Positions 62,103 through 64,000 of a DNA stretch of 64,000 bases are shown piece by piece; positions within the stretch are counted from its first letter, which is position 1; each line of letters begins with the position of its first letter. The stretch comes from Actinoplanes sp. NBRC 103695. GTDB taxonomy: Bacteria; Actinomycetota; Actinomycetes; Mycobacteriales; Micromonosporaceae. The translations under genes and the position numbers were made by a program. The notes below the pieces were generated by a model. The model ran no database searches, was not told the DNA's origin, and saw only the letters and a program-made list of their open reading frames with translations. The stretch is taken from the NCBI RefSeq assembly GCF_030269485.1, contig NZ_BSTL01000007.1:13204-77203 (forward strand), written 5' to 3'.

Positions 62103-62465
62103 TCAGCCGGCCTGGGCGGCCAGCTGCTCGCGCACGTCGTCCATGTCGAGCTTCTCGACCTGCTCGATCAGCGACTCGAGGGCCGACTCCGGCAGCGCGC
62201 CCGGCTGTGAGAAGACGATCACGCCGTCGCGGATGGCCATGATGGTCGGGATCGAGCGGATGTCGAACTTCGCCGCCAGGAGCTGCTCCGCCTCGGTGTC
62301 CACCTTGCCGAAGGTGATGGCGGTGTGCTTCTCCGATGACCGCTCGTACGTGGGGGCGAAGCGCACACACGGCCCGCACCAGCTTGCCCAGAAGTCGACC
62401 AGGACGATGCCGTCCTTCTTCGTGAGCTCGTCGAAGTTGTCTGCGGTCAACGCAACGGTGGCCAT
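62103..62465 (-). CDS. Thioredoxin
   Basis: 120 residues with the redox site FWASWCGPCVRFAP and the cis-proline in SIPTIMAIRDG. Reduces protein disulfides in the cytosol. ATG 62465 is preceded by GGAGAG at a short distance, so the frame start at 62480 is not used. No thioredoxin reductase is nearby. Confidence 0.94.
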   Translation of the reverse strand: MATVALTADNFDELTKKDGIVLVDFWASWCGPCVRFAPTYERSSEKHTAITFGKVDTEAEQLLAAKFDIRSIPTIMAIRDGVIVFSQPGALPESALESLIEQVEKLDMDDVREQLAAQAG

Positions 62466-62878
62466 GATCTCTCCGTCCACGGGAATGGCTTACCTGACGT
62501 GAAACCCCTCGTCACAGTAGTCAATTCCCGGACATCAGGTGGCCGACACGTGTGCTACGGCACCTTTAGAAGGATCGCCGCCACCCTGAAGTTATGACGG
62601 AATGTGATGGAACCGCTTCCGGCACGTGGCCGGCTACCTGGCAGTTTGCGACCGGGCGGGATAGCTGTCAGATACACGCTGTCGCAGATCGTGGCCGGTA
62701 GCGTGAATGTTGAATTCAATTGGAAACAAAGTTAAATGTGACTTGGGTCACTTTGTAAAACTCTTCACATCGATACGCAGGGTGAGGCAGACTGTAAGTC
62801 CAACAGAGCGTGGGCGGCGGGTGCCGGGGAGGGCCCCGCCGCTCATTGCGTCCGGGGTCGGTTTTAGCCTGATCGTTT
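62466..62878. other. Divergent regulatory region between thioredoxin and the RNA methyltransferase
   Basis: About 410 bp with no supported gene. It contains an unusually AT-rich patch (62707-62775), a Crp-type palindrome (62737-62752) inside a wider inverted repeat (ACAAAGT at 62726, ACTTTGT at 62750), and a GC hairpin near 62815-62841. TAGCCT (62865-62870), 8 nt before the methyltransferase ATG, is a likely -10 for a leaderless transcript. Confidence 0.6.
62737..62752. promoter_or_regulatory. Crp/FNR-type binding site
   Basis: TGTGA-CTTGGG-TCACT fits the Crp consensus TGTGA-N6-TCACA except for the last base, and contains GTG-N6-GTCAC, the Streptomyces Crp motif. It is about 130 bp upstream of the methyltransferase start and 270 bp from thioredoxin, so which gene it serves is unclear. 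Confidence 0.6.
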
Positions 62879-63508
62879 ATGACGGATGAGGCCCCCGAGG
62901 TTGGCGTTGGCCCTTGGCTCGGTGAGCGGCCCACCGGTGAACACTTCGATCCTGAGCTTCTCGAGCACGGTGACCGGCGCAATGTCGTCGATCGTTACCG
63001 ATATTGGACGCGCGAAGCGGTGATCGCGGATCTCGACACCCGCCGGCACGATTTCCACGTCGCGATCGAGAACTGGCAGCACGATTTCAACATCGGCACG
63101 GTCGTGCGCAACGCGAACGCCTTCCTCGCTCGCGAGGTCCATATCGTCGGCCTGCGCCGCTGGAACCGCCGCGGCGCCATGGTCACCGACCGCTACCAGC
63201 ACGTGCGGCACCATCCGGCTATCGAGGACTTCGTGGCCTGGGCCGAGGCGGAACGGCTCCCGATCATCGGCATCGACAACCTGCCGGGGTCGCGCCCGCT
63301 CGAGACGGTCACCCTCCCGAGGCGCTGCGCGCTGCTCTTCGGCCAGGAGGGCCCCGGCCTTTCCGGGCCGGCCCGGGCCGCGTGCGCCCAGCTCTTCTCG
63401 ATCGCCCAGTACGGCTCGACACGCTCGATCAACGCCGGTGTGGCCAGCGGGATAGCCATGCACGCCTGGATCGCGGCGCATGCCGGGCCACCCCCGCGGA
63501 ATGAGTGA
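62879..63508 (+). CDS. SpoU/TrmH-family RNA methyltransferase
   Basis: 209 residues of the SPOUT class. Motif 1 NIGTVVRNANAF, motif 2 LLFGQEGPGLS and motif 3 FSIAQYGSTRSINAGVASGIAM form the knotted SAM site. It 2'-O-methylates a ribose in rRNA or tRNA; the target nucleotide is unknown. Start ATG 62879 follows TAGCCT by 8 nt. Confidence 0.92.
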   Translation: MTDEAPEVGVGPWLGERPTGEHFDPELLEHGDRRNVVDRYRYWTREAVIADLDTRRHDFHVAIENWQHDFNIGTVVRNANAFLAREVHIVGLRRWNRRGAMVTDRYQHVRHHPAIEDFVAWAEAERLPIIGIDNLPGSRPLETVTLPRRCALLFGQEGPGLSGPARAACAQLFSIAQYGSTRSINAGVASGIAMHAWIAAHAGPPPRNE

Positions 63509-63590
63509 AAGCCCGTGAGCCCGGGTGGGTTCCGCCGATCCGCTTGACGGGGGAGCGGCCGGGCTCCACGGTTAGGGGGTGGGTGTCACG

Positions 63591-64000
63591 GTGAGTTGCC
63601 CCCGATGTGCTGCAGAGGTCCGGCCGCCGGACCTGATGCACAGCGAGTGGCGTTGTGACAGCTGCGGCGACGTCCCTCCGTTCCATGTGGCCAAGCACAT
63701 CGGCACGGAGATCGTGGAAAGCGTCCTGCGACAACCCCGGCCCACCGTCGACCACATGCCACTCTGGTGCCCCTGGCCGCTACCTCCGGGCTGGATGGTC
63801 ACCGGTGTCGGCTGGGCCGGCGACGACCGCTCGGGCGTACGAGCGACGGCGCTCGCCTGCAGCGGTCCCGACCCGCTCGGCGGCGGACCCGCCGATGTCG
63901 TGCTCATCGCCGAGCAGCCCGGTGTCGGACTGGGTACCCGCTTCGGCGGGATCCCGGGGATCGATCCCGGTTACCTGATCGCGGAGTGTCTCAGCGACAT
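63591..64000 (+). CDS. DUF6758-like zinc-ribbon protein (partial)
   Basis: GTG 63591 opens a frame that runs to the window end (136 codons visible). The N-terminus has a zinc ribbon, MSCPRCAAEVRPP ... WRCDSCGD, then WCPWPLPPGWMVTGVGWAGD and ALACSGPDPLGGGPADVVLI, the pattern of an actinobacterial family annotated DUF6758. Function unknown. A TTGACG at 63545 may be a -35 element. The C-terminus is cut off by the window. Confidence 0.82.
   Translation, partial: MSCPRCAAEVRPPDLMHSEWRCDSCGDVPPFHVAKHIGTEIVESVLRQPRPTVDHMPLWCPWPLPPGWMVTGVGWAGDDRSGVRATALACSGPDPLGGGPADVVLIAEQPGVGLGTRFGGIPGIDPGYLIAECLSD

Overview
The window is a high-GC actinobacterial chromosome segment, most likely from a motile, sporangium-forming member of the Micromonosporaceae such as Actinoplanes. 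Supporting signs are: GC-rich coding DNA throughout; mycothiol synthesis (mshA); a BldN-type developmental sigma factor with a membrane partner; SenX3-RegX3; a Rex-controlled haem operon; and a soluble chemoreceptor gene preceded by a CTCA-N16-GCCGAA box, the flagellar/FliA-type promoter known from Actinoplanes. The species assignment is inference. No tRNA, rRNA, transposase, prophage or CRISPR array was seen.

Layout. 1-389: a 91-bp tandem repeat array, then mshA. 390-10617: mshA, a YbjN-like gene, a minus-strand chemotaxis pair (six-PAS chemoreceptor plus triple CheW), gpmA, phoU, senX3-regX3. 10630-16978: a conserved cysteine-containing protein, a TIM-barrel protein, a CGNR zinc-finger regulator, proline dehydrogenase, a small HTH protein, the 33-residue ribosomal protein bS22, an epimerase and an acyltransferase. 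The order mshA...gpm-senX3-regX3...bS22-epimerase-acyltransferase parallels the mshA-to-Rv0502 stretch of mycobacteria, with the chemotaxis pair added. 17050-27972: BldN and an RsbN-like partner, an acyl-CoA ligase-like enzyme, glutaredoxin, a HAD phosphatase, then rex-hemA-hemC-hemD-hemB behind a well-matched Rex operator. 27966-32975: a four-gene, overlapping minus-strand operon (transglycosylase, tandem GNAT, two-helix membrane protein, NB-ARC/TPR protein). 33051-44423: FmdB, a repeat-rich gap, a cyclase/NB-ARC fusion, secreted phospholipase A2, a K+ channel, KorAB, an isolated NuoA-like protein, a DivIVA-like protein, SRPBCC and Tag. 44496-54408: secreted trypsin-like protease, enoyl-CoA hydratase with a PaaX regulator, DUF3117, leucyl aminopeptidase, O-methyltransferase, HtrA, TatB, Mrp, and a DUF1003/CBS pair. 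54572-64000: HAD, EamA transporter, two DUF4190 proteins, SDR, CoA-binding protein, an SOS-boxed radical SAM protein carrying an intein, thioredoxin, a SpoU-type RNA methyltransferase, and a DUF6758-like gene cut by the window end.

Most notable. (a) The NB-ARC/TPR protein and the membrane protein encoded directly upstream share an 18-residue motif, N-x-[IV]-x-x-G-x-F-x3-V-x-M-[AG]-R-D-V, once in the former and twice in the latter. This looks like a two-component NLR plus membrane-effector system signalling through a homotypic, possibly amyloid, motif. (b) The 91-bp repeats upstream of mshA are related to a single copy inserted exactly at the hemC/hemD junction, where it forms a 30-codon ORF coupled by ATGA overlaps on both sides; this resembles mycobacterial interspersed repetitive units. 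(c) Several promoters can be read directly: a flagellar-type promoter for the chemoreceptor, a Rex operator, an exact LexA/SOS box and a Crp-type site. Many genes have a TANNNT -10 element 6-8 nt before the start codon, implying leaderless mRNAs. (d) Short tandem repeats repeatedly sit at the 3' ends of genes.
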